DNA of 64,000 bases, taken from contig NZ_JBHUML010000002.1 in the NCBI RefSeq assembly GCF_042684865.1, forward strand, positions 124,001 to 188,000. Reading direction: 5' to 3'. The position numbers were made by a program, and so were the translations under genes. Origin of the DNA: Salibacterium lacus (GTDB taxonomy: Bacteria > Bacillota > Bacilli > Bacillales > Marinococcaceae). Of the stretch, positions 23,659-32,569 are shown in pieces (position 1 is the stretch's first letter; every line of letters begins with the position of its first letter). Under the pieces are notes generated by a model. It was not told the DNA's origin. It ran no database searches and saw nothing but the letters and a program-made list of their open reading frames with translations.

Positions 23659-23745
23659 AAGGAAAATGAGTGTTTGTGATTACCACACAATTGGCGAACC
23701 ATTGAAACGGATAACCATCCTTTTTTTCTATGAAGGGGAATATCA

Positions 23746-23820
23746 ATGAAACCATATGCCAAACAATTTTATAAATCAGCAGCCTGGCGGTATTGTCGTC
23801 AGGCTTATTTTGTGGATTAA
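23746..23820 (+). pseudogene. Truncated HNH endonuclease start
   Basis: ATG 23746 behind AAGGGG encodes MKPYAKQFYKSAAWRYCRQA and ends after FVD. This is a typical beginning of phage HNH endonucleases (FYKSxAWRxCRxAY). The catalytic part is missing. A complete HNH gene of a different type follows 18 nt later. Confidence 0.55.
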
Positions 23821-23838
23821 GATCAGGAGTGATAGCTC

Positions 23839-24183
23839 ATGCCCCGTAAACCAAAGAAGCCCTGCAGTTACCCCAGGTGTTCGGCCCTCACGTACGACAG
23901 GTTCTGTGACGAGCATAAGACTACATACACCAGGCAGGCAGATAAGAAGCGCGGTACAGCTACCCAGCGTGGCTATGATGCCAGGTGGCGGAAGGCCAGA
24001 GCCTGGTACTTGAAGCGTCATTCGCTGTGTGTCCATTGTCGCCAGAAGAATCGATACACACCGGCTGATGTTGTGGACCACATCATGCCACACCGTGGAG
24101 ACTATGGGCTGTTCTGGGATGAAGAGAACTGGCAGAGCTTATGCAAGGCTTGCCATGATAAGAAGACTGCGAAGGAGGAATGA
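23839..24183 (+). CDS. HNH endonuclease of the packaging module
   Basis: A 114-residue protein with zinc-binding pairs (CVHC ... CKAC) and the HNH core DVVDHIMPHRGDYGLFWDEE followed by NWQSLCKACHDKKT. In cos-type siphoviruses HNH proteins beside the terminase assist cleavage at cos. ATG 23839 follows AGGAG. It lies just before the candidate cos region. Confidence 0.88.
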   Translation: MPRKPKKPCSYPRCSALTYDRFCDEHKTTYTRQADKKRGTATQRGYDARWRKARAWYLKRHSLCVHCRQKNRYTPADVVDHIMPHRGDYGLFWDEENWQSLCKACHDKKTAKEE

Positions 24184-24187
24184 GAAG

Positions 24188-24349
24188 ATGAACAGCACAG
24201 TACAAGTTAATGTCAAAGATATGAAGTCCGTGGGGAATTTGATTGAAGATGCTTGTAGTCTTGGCGAGGAATTACTTGAGAAAGAAGAATTGACGACAAG
24301 AGAGAAAAAGTTTTTGTCTACTCTTGATGAAGTGGTGGATAAATTTTGA
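24188..24349 (+). CDS. Small protein between HNH and terS (53 residues)
   Basis: ATG 24188 is preceded by AAGGAGG and lies 4 nt after the HNH stop. The acidic helical product (LIEDACSLGEELLEKEELTT) is unrecognised. Confidence 0.5.
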   Translation: MNSTVQVNVKDMKSVGNLIEDACSLGEELLEKEELTTREKKFLSTLDEVVDKF

Positions 24350-24448
24350 GAGGGAGGGCGGGTCAAATCCCTAGAGAGTTTTCGCTATAGACCGTCGGGG
24401 CAGTCACGCGCGAAATTTCGCGATATTCGATGAGAGGGGGTAACGACG
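24350..24448 (+). other. Candidate cos site
   Basis: The 99-bp gap between the HNH region and terS contains GGGCGGGTCAAATCCCTAGA, a GGGGCAGTC block and a 14-bp perfect palindrome CGCGAAATTTCGCG (24409-24422). This combination and place match cos regions of HK97-type phages of Gram-positives. The nick positions cannot be read from sequence alone. Confidence 0.5.
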
Positions 24449-24949
24449 ATGACCCAACGAGGAAGACCACCAAAACCATCCAATTTAAAAGTACTAGAAG
24501 GAAATCCGGGCAAGCGTCCGCTGCCCGAAGATGAACCTAATCCGAAACCAGTTTCTCCTAAACCTCCGACCTGGCTGAACACGGATGCTAAAAAAATGTG
24601 GAAGCGGCTGGAACCGGAATTGGAAAGCATGGGTCTGCTGACTGTTGTGGACGGTGAAGCTTTTGCTGCTGCTTGTCAGAGTTACGGCGTCTGGCTGGAA
24701 TGTGAAAAGTTTTTCAAAAAGAAAAATCCTGAAACTGGTCAACGATACGGGCGGACGTATGAATATACAAACAAAGCCGGTGCCACGAATATAACGGAAC
24801 GCCCGGAAGTGAAGATAGGGCAAAAGGCGTTGGCTGACTTCCGCGCTTTCTGTTCAGAGTTTGGGTTGACACCGGCAAGCCGAACCAGGCTTTCTACGAA
24901 ATCCGGAGATAGCGAGGAGGATCCGATGGAACAACTGTTAGGTGGTTAG
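24449..24949 (+). CDS. terS: Terminase small subunit (P27 family)
   Basis: A 166-residue protein with the P27-type start RGRPPKPSNLKVLEGNPGKR and a helical core (AKKMWKRLEPELESMGLLT, DGEAFAAACQSYGVW). It would bind the cos region just upstream and guide the large subunit. ATG 24449 follows GAGGGGG. Confidence 0.92.
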   Translation: MTQRGRPPKPSNLKVLEGNPGKRPLPEDEPNPKPVSPKPPTWLNTDAKKMWKRLEPELESMGLLTVVDGEAFAAACQSYGVWLECEKFFKKKNPETGQRYGRTYEYTNKAGATNITERPEVKIGQKALADFRAFCSEFGLTPASRTRLSTKSGDSEEDPMEQLLGG

Positions 24950-24952
24950 ACT

Positions 24953-26509
24953 ATGTACTTTGACGAAGCGAAAGCCCAGCGGACCATAAAATTTATTGAA
25001 AACCTGAAGCACACAAAGGATCCTTGGTATGGTGTAAATTTTGAACTGCTACCTTGGCAGCGTGAGATCGTATCCGATGTTTTTGGGACAATGAATGAAG
25101 ACGGCTACCGGCAGTACAATACGGCTTACGTTGAAATCCCAAAGAAAAATGGGAAGTCCGAAATGGCAGCGGCGGTTGCTCTGTATATGCTGGGAGCTGA
25201 TGGGGAACGCGGTGCAGAAGTTTACGGCGCTGCGGCGGATCGGCAACAGGCATCCATCGTTTTTGATGTGGCCATGGAAATGGTAGAGCAGAGCCCTGCT
25301 CTGAAAAAGCGTATCAAGCCGACCACCTCTCAAAAGCGGATGATTTATAAGCCGACCAATAGCTTTTACCAGGTCCTGTCTTCTGAGGCGTTCACCAAGC
25401 ACGGACTGAACGTCCATGGCGTTATCTTTGATGAGCTGCACGCGCAGCCCAACCGAGAATTATATGATGTACTGACCAAGGGCTCAGGGGATGCCAGAAT
25501 GCAGCCTCTGTTTTTTCTTATTACCACGGCGGGCGATGATCCAGACCGGACAAGCATCGGCTGGGAAGTCCACCAGAAAGCCCTTGATGTTTTGCAGGGA
25601 CATCGGAAACTGACGAATTTTTACCCTAAGATTTATGGATTGGGCGAAGATGAAGACTGGACGGATGAGGAAAATTGGAAGAAAGCTAATCCCAGCATTG
25701 GTCATACCATCCGCATAGATACCGTGAGAAATTGGTACGAAGATGCGAAAGAAAGCCCAGCGGAAGAAAAAGCCTTTCGGCAGCTGCGTCTTAATCAGTG
25801 GGTGAAAATCAAAACCAGCAAGTGGCTCAGTTTGGATATTTGGGACGCTTCGACAGGTGCTGTTATTCCAGATAAGTTGAAAGGCCGGGAATGCTACGGC
25901 GGGTTAGACCTATCCAGCAAAATTGATTTAACTTCCTTTGTGTTGATATTCACCCCAACGGAAGAGGATCCAAATTACTACGTCCTCCCTAAATTTTGGA
26001 TTCCAGAAGAGAATATCAAGGAGCGAGTGCAGCGGGATCATGTTCCCTATGATAGCTGGGTCCAGCAGGGATTGATACAGACAACCCCCGGCAATGTCAT
26101 CGATTATGACTTCATCAAAAAAGAGATCATGGATGCTGCGGATATGTACGACCTGCAGGAAGTTGGATATGATAAATGGCATGCTGAACAGATAGCCATA
26201 CAGCTGGAAGAGCAGGATATCAATATGGTCCCTGTTATCCAGGGGGCCAAGTCCATGTCCGAACCGATGAAAAATATTGAGGTTCTAACCCGGAAACAGC
26301 GGCTGAAGCATGGTGGCCATAAGGTGCTTCGTTGGAACTTGAGTAATGTGGAAACGAAAATGGATGAAAACGAGAACGTAAGACCGGTCAAAGGGAAGTC
26401 AATTGAACGAATAGACGGCTTTGTTGCTATGGTAAACAGCATGGCCAGAATTATCGTCTATGAAGACGATTCGTCCGTTTACGAGAACAAAGGCATTAAG
26501 GCCTTTTAA
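24953..26509 (+). CDS. terL: Terminase large subunit
   Basis: A 518-residue packaging ATPase/nuclease. The Walker A-like motif is VEIPKKNGKSEMAA (about residues 59-72) and Walker B is VIFDELHA (about 153-160). The RNase H-like nuclease begins at GGLDLSSKIDLT (about 309) with further acidic residues in DYDFIKKEI and RIDGFVAM. It pumps DNA into the prohead and cuts concatemers. It starts 3 nt after terS. Confidence 0.95.
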   Translation: MYFDEAKAQRTIKFIENLKHTKDPWYGVNFELLPWQREIVSDVFGTMNEDGYRQYNTAYVEIPKKNGKSEMAAAVALYMLGADGERGAEVYGAAADRQQASIVFDVAMEMVEQSPALKKRIKPTTSQKRMIYKPTNSFYQVLSSEAFTKHGLNVHGVIFDELHAQPNRELYDVLTKGSGDARMQPLFFLITTAGDDPDRTSIGWEVHQKALDVLQGHRKLTNFYPKIYGLGEDEDWTDEENWKKANPSIGHTIRIDTVRNWYEDAKESPAEEKAFRQLRLNQWVKIKTSKWLSLDIWDASTGAVIPDKLKGRECYGGLDLSSKIDLTSFVLIFTPTEEDPNYYVLPKFWIPEENIKERVQRDHVPYDSWVQQGLIQTTPGNVIDYDFIKKEIMDAADMYDLQEVGYDKWHAEQIAIQLEEQDINMVPVIQGAKSMSEPMKNIEVLTRKQRLKHGGHKVLRWNLSNVETKMDENENVRPVKGKSIERIDGFVAMVNSMARIIVYEDDSSVYENKGIKAF

Positions 26510-26521
26510 GGAGTTGGTCCG

Positions 26522-26710
26522 GTGGATGTAAGCGACATTTTAATTTTGACAGGCATTTTACTCATTGGCATTGGGCTATTTCTTATAAACCCAGTGCTTT
26601 TATTATTTCTAGGAGGCGGCCTTTTTATCTTCTTAGGCTGGACCAGAGAGGAGGTGACGTATGGGGCTGATAACGGATTGGATGAAAACGAGAACAAGCA
26701 GCACGAGTAA
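26522..26710 (+). CDS. Small two-helix membrane protein
   Basis: A 62-residue protein with two hydrophobic helices (about 6-23 and 25-41) and a hydrophilic tail. GTG 26522 lies eight bases after AAGGAG. Its end overlaps the portal gene by 50 nt. Small membrane proteins between terL and portal are common in siphoviruses; the role is unknown. Confidence 0.6.
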   Translation: MDVSDILILTGILLIGIGLFLINPVLLLFLGGGLFIFLGWTREEVTYGADNGLDENENKQHE

Positions 26711-28673
26711 TTTGGCCAGGCCGGAAACTTGGGCTATGAATATGTTCCGTGGCGGTAAATCAAAAACAGGCGTAAGCGTGAACGAGTATAAAGCGATGCA
26801 GTCCACGGCGGTATTTGGGTGCGTCCGAATCATATCAGAAACGATGGCCACACTCCCCCTGCCGGTTTACCGCCGGCTGGAGCCACGCGGAAAGGAACGT
26901 GCAAGAGATCACCATCTGTATGATCTTTTGCAGAATAAACCAAACGATGAAATGACGGCATTTACATTGAGGGAAACGCTCTCTGCTCATCTTTGCTTGT
27001 GGGGAAACGCTTATGCGGAAATTGAGTATGACGGAGCCGGGCGCCCGCGCGCGTTATGGCCGTTACTTCCTAACCAAACCTGGCCTGAAAGGGACCAGCG
27101 CACATACGAGATCTTCTACCACGTGACAACGCCGGATGGACACTATGTGAAGTTGCCCGCATCACGGGTGCTGCACATCCCAGGGCTGTCGCTGAATGGG
27201 TTGACGGGGCTTTCTCCTATCGGCATGGCCCGGGAAGCGGTCGGGTTGTCGCTGGCAACCGAAGAATTTGGCGCTAACTTCTTTGAAAATGGCACCAATA
27301 TTGGGGCCATAGCGGAGCATCCAAAGCAGCTAACGGAACAGGGTTCTAAGAATCTGCGTGAAAGTATTAATGACACGTATGCTGGGCTAGGTAAAAGCCA
27401 CCGCGTCATGTTGCTGGAAGAGGGAATGAAGTTCCAAAAAATAGGAATACCGCCTAATGACGCGCAGTTTCTGGAGACGCGGAAGTTTCAGACGGAAGAA
27501 ATCGCCCGCGTTTTCCGGGTACCGCCGCACATGCTGGCTGATCTGAGCCAGGCTACCTTTTCGAATATCGAGCAGCAGTCCTTAGACTTTGTAAAAAATA
27601 CGATGGGACCTTGGATAAAACGTTGGGAGCAAGCCATCAACACGAAGCTGTTTGGCAGGGACGGCCGCAAACACTATTTTGCAGAATTTGTGTTAGATAG
27701 TTTGTTGCGTGGAGATATCAAAACAAGGTATGAGGCGTATGCGATTGGCCGGCAGAATGGGTGGCTTTCCGCGAATGATATTCGGGAGAAGGAGAACGAG
27801 AATCCCCTTGACGGCGGCGATATCTATCTTGTGCCGCTGAATATGGTGCCGGCGGATAGCGTTACCCAGGATGATAATGACCCTGAACCTGATCCACCTC
27901 CTGACAGTCGTTCCGAAAAACGATCAGCTACCAGAGCACAAAGAAACGGTGTGGAGATTCGGGCGCGAACGACACGAAGCCACAAGCGCATGTTTAAAGA
28001 GGCTTTCCAGCGTGTGATTAATCGTGAGGAAGCCGATGTGATGCGCCAGGCGAAAAAACAGATGAGAGATCAAGAACAATTCGACAACTGGCTTTCTGAT
28101 TTTTATAACGAACATGAAGATTACTTTGAAAAACAGATGATGCCGGCGTTGATGTCCTTTGGGGAAAACATTTTCGGGCAGGCAGCTAGTGAAGTCGGGG
28201 ACGATCAAGATTTTACGCCAGAGGCTAAAGACTTTCTCCGGGAATACCATGCTTTAATGTTTCGAAGGCACGCCGGTCAGTCTGTCAAACAGCTCCGGAC
28301 AGCCATGAATAACGCCATAGCTAATAACGAGGACCCTGTAGAAGCGCTGCAGGGTCGTTTTAATGATTGGAATGAACATGACAGGGCAGAGCAGGAAGCC
28401 TCAGAAGAAACGGTTCGTGCCGGCAGTGCTGTAGCAAAAGAAGCATGGATTGCTGCTGGTGTTATGAAAATACGCTGGGTTGGTGACGGCTCCCCCTGTG
28501 AGTATTGCCAGGAGCTAGACGGTCAGGTAGTCGGTATCAAGTCTTCTTTTGTTCGAGAAGGCGATGATGTAAACCCCGATGCTCCGGATGGAGGGTTAAA
28601 ACCTTCCTCAAACATTAGCCATCCACCTTTACATGACGGCTGTGAATGCTCGATTGCAGCTGAACAAAATTAG
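26661..28673 (+). CDS. Portal protein fused to a MuF-like head morphogenesis domain
   Basis: A 670-residue protein. Residues about 1-405 are an HK97-type portal (FGCVRIISETMATLPLPVYR, LWGNAYAEI, HIPGLSLNGLTGLSPI, RVFRVPPHMLAD, FSNIEQQSLDFV). After a proline-rich linker (about 410-425) a helical region leads to a MuF-like end with WVGDGSPCEYCQELDGQVV and HPPLHDGCECSI. The portal forms the DNA entry ring; MuF-like proteins are minor head proteins. In most phages these are two genes. ATG 26661 follows GAGGTGAC. Confidence 0.9.
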   Translation: MGLITDWMKTRTSSTSNLARPETWAMNMFRGGKSKTGVSVNEYKAMQSTAVFGCVRIISETMATLPLPVYRRLEPRGKERARDHHLYDLLQNKPNDEMTAFTLRETLSAHLCLWGNAYAEIEYDGAGRPRALWPLLPNQTWPERDQRTYEIFYHVTTPDGHYVKLPASRVLHIPGLSLNGLTGLSPIGMAREAVGLSLATEEFGANFFENGTNIGAIAEHPKQLTEQGSKNLRESINDTYAGLGKSHRVMLLEEGMKFQKIGIPPNDAQFLETRKFQTEEIARVFRVPPHMLADLSQATFSNIEQQSLDFVKNTMGPWIKRWEQAINTKLFGRDGRKHYFAEFVLDSLLRGDIKTRYEAYAIGRQNGWLSANDIREKENENPLDGGDIYLVPLNMVPADSVTQDDNDPEPDPPPDSRSEKRSATRAQRNGVEIRARTTRSHKRMFKEAFQRVINREEADVMRQAKKQMRDQEQFDNWLSDFYNEHEDYFEKQMMPALMSFGENIFGQAASEVGDDQDFTPEAKDFLREYHALMFRRHAGQSVKQLRTAMNNAIANNEDPVEALQGRFNDWNEHDRAEQEASEETVRAGSAVAKEAWIAAGVMKIRWVGDGSPCEYCQELDGQVVGIKSSFVREGDDVNPDAPDGGLKPSSNISHPPLHDGCECSIAAEQN

Positions 28674-28686
28674 AAAGGGTGAAAGT

Positions 28687-29451
28687 ATGCCAACGCCTTT
28701 AGAATTACGCTCTGCTACAGCAGAGAAATTGGAAGAACGCTCGTTCGATATGACACGAGTTGAAACCCGTGAAGAAGATGGAAAAAACATTGTCGCTGGA
28801 TATGCGGCGGAGTTTGAAAAAATGTCTGTTCCTATTTTTGGGTTCCGGGAGAAAATCAAGCGCGGCGCTTTCAGTAAATCGCTTAGCGATAACACCGTAA
28901 AGGCATTATGGAATCACAATACAGATATGGTGCTGGGAAGTACAAAGACCGGAACGCTAAGGCTGAACGAAGATGAGAGAGGCCTTGCGTTTGAATTGGA
29001 TATGCCAGATACCAGTTGGGGCAGAGACGCTTTTTCCAGTATAAAACGGGGGGATGTTGATGGTGTCAGTTTTGGGTTTCGAGTCATCCAGGATGAGTGG
29101 GATCACTCGGATCCGGATGAAGCGATTCGGACGTTGGTGGAGGTGCAGCTGCATGAAATCAGCCCGACTGGTTTCCCTGCTTACCCACAAACCTCCGTGA
29201 GCGCTCGCTCTGTGTTGGGTTCCGTTGGGATTGATTTTGACGGACTGACGAATGTTATTAAGCGTTCGGAAAACGGAGCGGAGCTTACAAAAACAGATCA
29301 AGATCTTATACGTTCCACGGTGAAAGTCTTGAATAAATATGCCGGTGATGTCCAGGAGGGCGCACCGGCAGACGAGCAAGAAGCGCAGGAGCGCAGTATT
29401 GCTATGAGAAAAGCTAAATTAAAATTACTGGAGGTTGAAAACGATGGATAG
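28687..29451 (+). CDS. Prohead protease (HK97 family, S78)
   Basis: A 254-residue protein with the family landmarks VAGYAAEFEKMS, the catalytic His region ALWNHNTDMVLG (about residue 77) and the Ser region GDVDGVSFGF (about 121), then HEISPTGFPAYPQT. It removes the delta domain of the capsid protein during maturation. ATG 28687 follows AAAGGGTG. Its stop overlaps the capsid start region. Confidence 0.93.
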   Translation: MPTPLELRSATAEKLEERSFDMTRVETREEDGKNIVAGYAAEFEKMSVPIFGFREKIKRGAFSKSLSDNTVKALWNHNTDMVLGSTKTGTLRLNEDERGLAFELDMPDTSWGRDAFSSIKRGDVDGVSFGFRVIQDEWDHSDPDEAIRTLVEVQLHEISPTGFPAYPQTSVSARSVLGSVGIDFDGLTNVIKRSENGAELTKTDQDLIRSTVKVLNKYAGDVQEGAPADEQEAQERSIAMRKAKLKLLEVENDG

Positions 29452-30673
29452 AATTTTAAAGCTACGTCAAGAAAGAGCAAGATTGGTAAAGCAGATGCGG
29501 GAATTGATTGAAACAGCAGAAAGTGAGAAGCGCTCCTTGGATGAAGAGCAGTATCAGCGCATGGAGAAGGAAGTGGACCGGCTTGGAACAGAGATCGAAC
29601 GAGAAGAACGGCTGAACGGTATTGAGAGTGAAATGGACCAGCGGGACGGTCGTTCTGCTCACCAAGATCCTAGTCAAGATCCACAGGGGCAGGAGCAACG
29701 TAACGTGCACCCGCGTGCCACAGAAGAATACCGTAATGCTTTCTGGAGAGCTCAGCGTGCAGGACGTAACGCTCTCTCCGCCGATCAATACGATCAACTC
29801 ATGAACACGGAAGTGCGTGCTCTTGCAGTTGGTACGGACTCCGCCGGAGGTTACACTGTACCGGATGAATTTGAACAGCAGCTTGTTCAGGAACTGGAAG
29901 AACGTAATATCATGCGCGGACTTGCTACGGTTATTTCTACGTCTTCTGGCGCTCGTGAAATTCCGATTGAAGCGGATAAGGGTTCCGCGGCATGGTTAGA
30001 TGAGGAAGCAGAGTACACAACTAGTGATGCTGAGTTTGCCCAGAAGGTGCTGAACGCGTATAAACTGGGTCGTATTATGAAAATTTCAGAGGAACTGCTT
30101 AACGATTCCGCCTTTAACGTGGAAAGTTACACCAGGAACTCCTTTGCACGCTCTTTCGCGGAAGCAGAAGAAGCAGCGTTTGTGAGTGGGGACGGATCGA
30201 ATAAACCAACCGGTGTGTTCCAGGACGCCCAGGAAGGCCATACAGCTGCGGCTACTGATGCTGTCACAGCCGATGAGCTGATTGATTTGTTTCACTCCCT
30301 GCGCCGTCCGTATCGTCGCCGGGCCACTTTTATGATGGGTGATTCCACAGCAAAAGCTATCCGGAAACTAAAAGACAGCAACGACCAATATATCTGGCAG
30401 CCAGGGCTGCAGGCGGGACAAGCAGACCGCATTCTTGGTCGTCCGACAGCCATTTCTGACAACTCCCCAATACTTGCCGCCGGGAACTCTCCTATCCTGT
30501 TTGGGGATATATCCTATTACTGGATTGCAGACCGCCAGGGTCGTGTTATGCAACGTTTGGACGAGCTGTATGCTGCCACTGGACAAGTTGGTTTCCGCAT
30601 GCGCCAGCGCGTAGACGGCAAGCTGATTCTTCCAGAAGCCGTGAAGAAACTTACAATGGCATCAGGATCCTAA
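29444..30673 (+). CDS. Major capsid protein (HK97 family)
   Basis: A 409-residue protein. Residues about 1-75 form a coiled-coil delta domain (scaffold), and the shell domain follows with GTDSAGGYTVPDEFEQQLVQ, REIPIEADKGSAAWLDEEAE and FVSGDGSNKPTGVF. The protease gene before it should cleave off the delta domain. ATG 29444 has GGAGG nine bases upstream; TTG 29435 is less likely. Confidence 0.95.
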   Translation: MDRILKLRQERARLVKQMRELIETAESEKRSLDEEQYQRMEKEVDRLGTEIEREERLNGIESEMDQRDGRSAHQDPSQDPQGQEQRNVHPRATEEYRNAFWRAQRAGRNALSADQYDQLMNTEVRALAVGTDSAGGYTVPDEFEQQLVQELEERNIMRGLATVISTSSGAREIPIEADKGSAAWLDEEAEYTTSDAEFAQKVLNAYKLGRIMKISEELLNDSAFNVESYTRNSFARSFAEAEEAAFVSGDGSNKPTGVFQDAQEGHTAAATDAVTADELIDLFHSLRRPYRRRATFMMGDSTAKAIRKLKDSNDQYIWQPGLQAGQADRILGRPTAISDNSPILAAGNSPILFGDISYYWIADRQGRVMQRLDELYAATGQVGFRMRQRVDGKLILPEAVKKLTMASGS

Positions 30674-30725
30674 GAATAGGGATTTTCATCCTTCTTCTCT
30701 CTTTTTATAGAAAGTAGGTGATGGT

Positions 30726-30929
30726 ATGAAAGTTGAAGTTGTAAGAAATATCTCCGGCATTGGTTTCAGCTACTCGAAAGGCGTGCAGGATATAGACAAA
30801 GAACAGGCCGAAAAGCTGATAAAAGCCGGCCACGCTAAACCAACCGGCGAAGAAACAGCTACAAAAACCGCAGCGGAAGACACTACGACGAAGCGGAAGC
30901 ACCCGGAAAAGAAAAAGAGTGATAGCTGA
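30726..30929 (+). CDS. Small head-region protein
   Basis: A 67-residue protein: a compact N-terminal segment (VVRNISGIGFSYSKGVQDID, DKEQAEKLIKAGHAKP) and a Lys/Thr-rich tail. Proteins with this layout occur between capsid and connector genes in Bacillus phages; the function is unknown. Its last base overlaps the next start. Confidence 0.65.
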   Translation: MKVEVVRNISGIGFSYSKGVQDIDKEQAEKLIKAGHAKPTGEETATKTAAEDTTTKRKHPEKKKSDS

Positions 30930-31495
30930 TGCAGCGTAAATTGATTACTCCAGCTGCTGAATTGCCTGTTTCCCTCGGGGCATTGAAAGACCATCTACGG
31001 ATAGAACACGATGATGAAGATGTCAGCCTGGAAAGCTACCTTAAAGCGGCTACCAAACACGCGGAACAAGTGCTAACGTACCGGGCTTTTATGACCCAGA
31101 CGTGGCAGTTGATTCTTTCTGATTTTCAAGATGAAATATTGCTCCCCTATCCACCTTTGCAGTCAGTAAATAAAGTAACCTACAGGGGTAAAGCAGGAGA
31201 GGAACACGAAGTAGATGCTTCGATGTATATTGTGGATACTGATTCCGAGCCAGGGCGCATTGTCCGTAAAAAAGATAAGTCCTGGCCAACTGATTTAGAT
31301 CAACACAACTCTGTCACTATTGAATTTACGGCGGGGTATGCTTCTTCTGACGATATTCCGGAAAACTTTAAGATTGGCTTGCTAATGCTAACCGCACACT
31401 TTTACGAGAATAGAGAGCCGGTACTTGTCGGCAGCATGATAAACACACTCCCTTTCACAATAGAAGCTTTATTTGAAAGGGTGTATACCGTATGA
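30929..31495 (+). CDS. Head-tail connector (adaptor) protein, gp6-like
   Basis: A 188-residue protein with the connector pattern PVSLGALKDHLRIEHDDEDV near the start, YLKAATKHAEQVL, and PPLQSVNKVTY. It is expected to form the ring below the portal. It overlaps the following closure gene by 4 nt. Confidence 0.85.
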   Translation: MQRKLITPAAELPVSLGALKDHLRIEHDDEDVSLESYLKAATKHAEQVLTYRAFMTQTWQLILSDFQDEILLPYPPLQSVNKVTYRGKAGEEHEVDASMYIVDTDSEPGRIVRKKDKSWPTDLDQHNSVTIEFTAGYASSDDIPENFKIGLLMLTAHFYENREPVLVGSMINTLPFTIEALFERVYTV

Positions 31496-31821
31496 AACCG
31501 ATACGAGCCGGAAAATTTAAACACCGTATTTCAATCTTGAAAGAAGATAGAGTCAGAAAGCCTGGTGGAGAATATGAGACCGACTGGGTGGAGCATTTGA
31601 AGTCACGGGCACGCGTTGTACCGCTCTCCGGTTCCGAACGTTATGAAGCGCAGCAGGTACAGTCTACCATGTCTCACCGTGTGGAGATGCGATATCGCCC
31701 GGGCATCAAACCGCAGATGCGCGTTGAGTATGATGGTCGTATTCTTAAAATTGAAGCTGTGTTGAATTTGGAGGAAGCAGACCGGGAGCTACACTTGATG
31801 ACCAGTGAGGTGGTTACATGA
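31492..31821 (+). CDS. Phage head closure protein
   Basis: A 109-residue protein of the head-tail joining family: AGKFKHRISILKEDRVRKP, then RARVVPLSGSERYEAQQV and HRVEMRYRPGIKPQMRVEYD. It closes the head after packaging. Overlaps on both sides show tight translational coupling in the connector operon. Confidence 0.88.
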   Translation: MKPIRAGKFKHRISILKEDRVRKPGGEYETDWVEHLKSRARVVPLSGSERYEAQQVQSTMSHRVEMRYRPGIKPQMRVEYDGRILKIEAVLNLEEADRELHLMTSEVVT

Positions 31822-32171
31822 AAGTAGAAGTCGAAGGCCTAGAAAAAACAATGAAAAAGCTCGATGATTGGGCTGCGGCTAAACAAAAAGGCATCAAAGA
31901 TAATGTGTCTTCCACTGCTAAATTAGTGGAAGCATCCCAGAAAAGTAAAGTAGCTGTGCGTTCTGGTGATTTGAAAGATTCTATCGGCATTGTAGAAGAA
32001 GACAACGGCTTCACTACGAAAGTGGGGCCGAAAAATCCTGTTGGTAAACGCGCTCATTTCACGGAGCTGGGCACTGTGAATCACGGAGCCACTCCTTTTA
32101 TTCGTCCTTCGGCTGAGATGAACAAAGCGCAATTTGTAGCAGGTCTGACGAAAGAGCTGAATACACCATGA
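31818..32171 (+). CDS. Tail completion protein (HK97 gp10-like)
   Basis: A 117-residue protein with the HK97-gp10 pattern: VEGLEKTMKKLDDW, SGDLKDSIGI, a GPKNPVGKRAHFTELGTVNH segment and ATPFIRPSAEMNK. It joins tail to head connector. It overlaps both neighbours by 4 nt. Confidence 0.87.
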   Translation: MKVEVEGLEKTMKKLDDWAAAKQKGIKDNVSSTAKLVEASQKSKVAVRSGDLKDSIGIVEEDNGFTTKVGPKNPVGKRAHFTELGTVNHGATPFIRPSAEMNKAQFVAGLTKELNTP

Positions 32172-32566
32172 TTGTATCCTTTTGGGATGTACAGGTTGCA
32201 TTGGACACCAGGCTCTATAACGATATTTCTGAGATGGTGACAGGCGTCTATGACAATCCTCCGGGTGGTGTAGAGTTTCCGTATGTCAATTACGGCGCTC
32301 CGACTAGCACACCGTTTGATACCAAGTTATCTCACGGCGCAGAAATCACCTTTCAGATTGACATATGGAGTCAAAATGGAACGAAAGAATGCTCTGTTAT
32401 TATGGGCGCCATAGAGGAAGCTTTGGAGAATGAACCGTTGCCGATGGGTGACGGATTTTCTATGGCCATGAAGCGTTTGGAGTACGCAGAGATTTTAGAC
32501 GATCAAGACGGAAAAACCAAACACGGGGTACTGCAGTACCGCGTGATAATTGAAAAGGAGGAATAG
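32168..32566 (+). CDS. Tail terminator protein (DUF3168 family)
   Basis: A 132-residue protein with a DUF3168 layout (DVQVALDTRLYNDISEMVTG, FPYVNYGAPTSTPFDTKLSH, GTKECSVIMGAIEEALEN). It caps the tail tube at the head-proximal end. Starts within the last codons of the gp10-like gene. Confidence 0.82.
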   Translation: MIVSFWDVQVALDTRLYNDISEMVTGVYDNPPGGVEFPYVNYGAPTSTPFDTKLSHGAEITFQIDIWSQNGTKECSVIMGAIEEALENEPLPMGDGFSMAMKRLEYAEILDDQDGKTKHGVLQYRVIIEKEE

Positions 32567-32569
32567 AAA

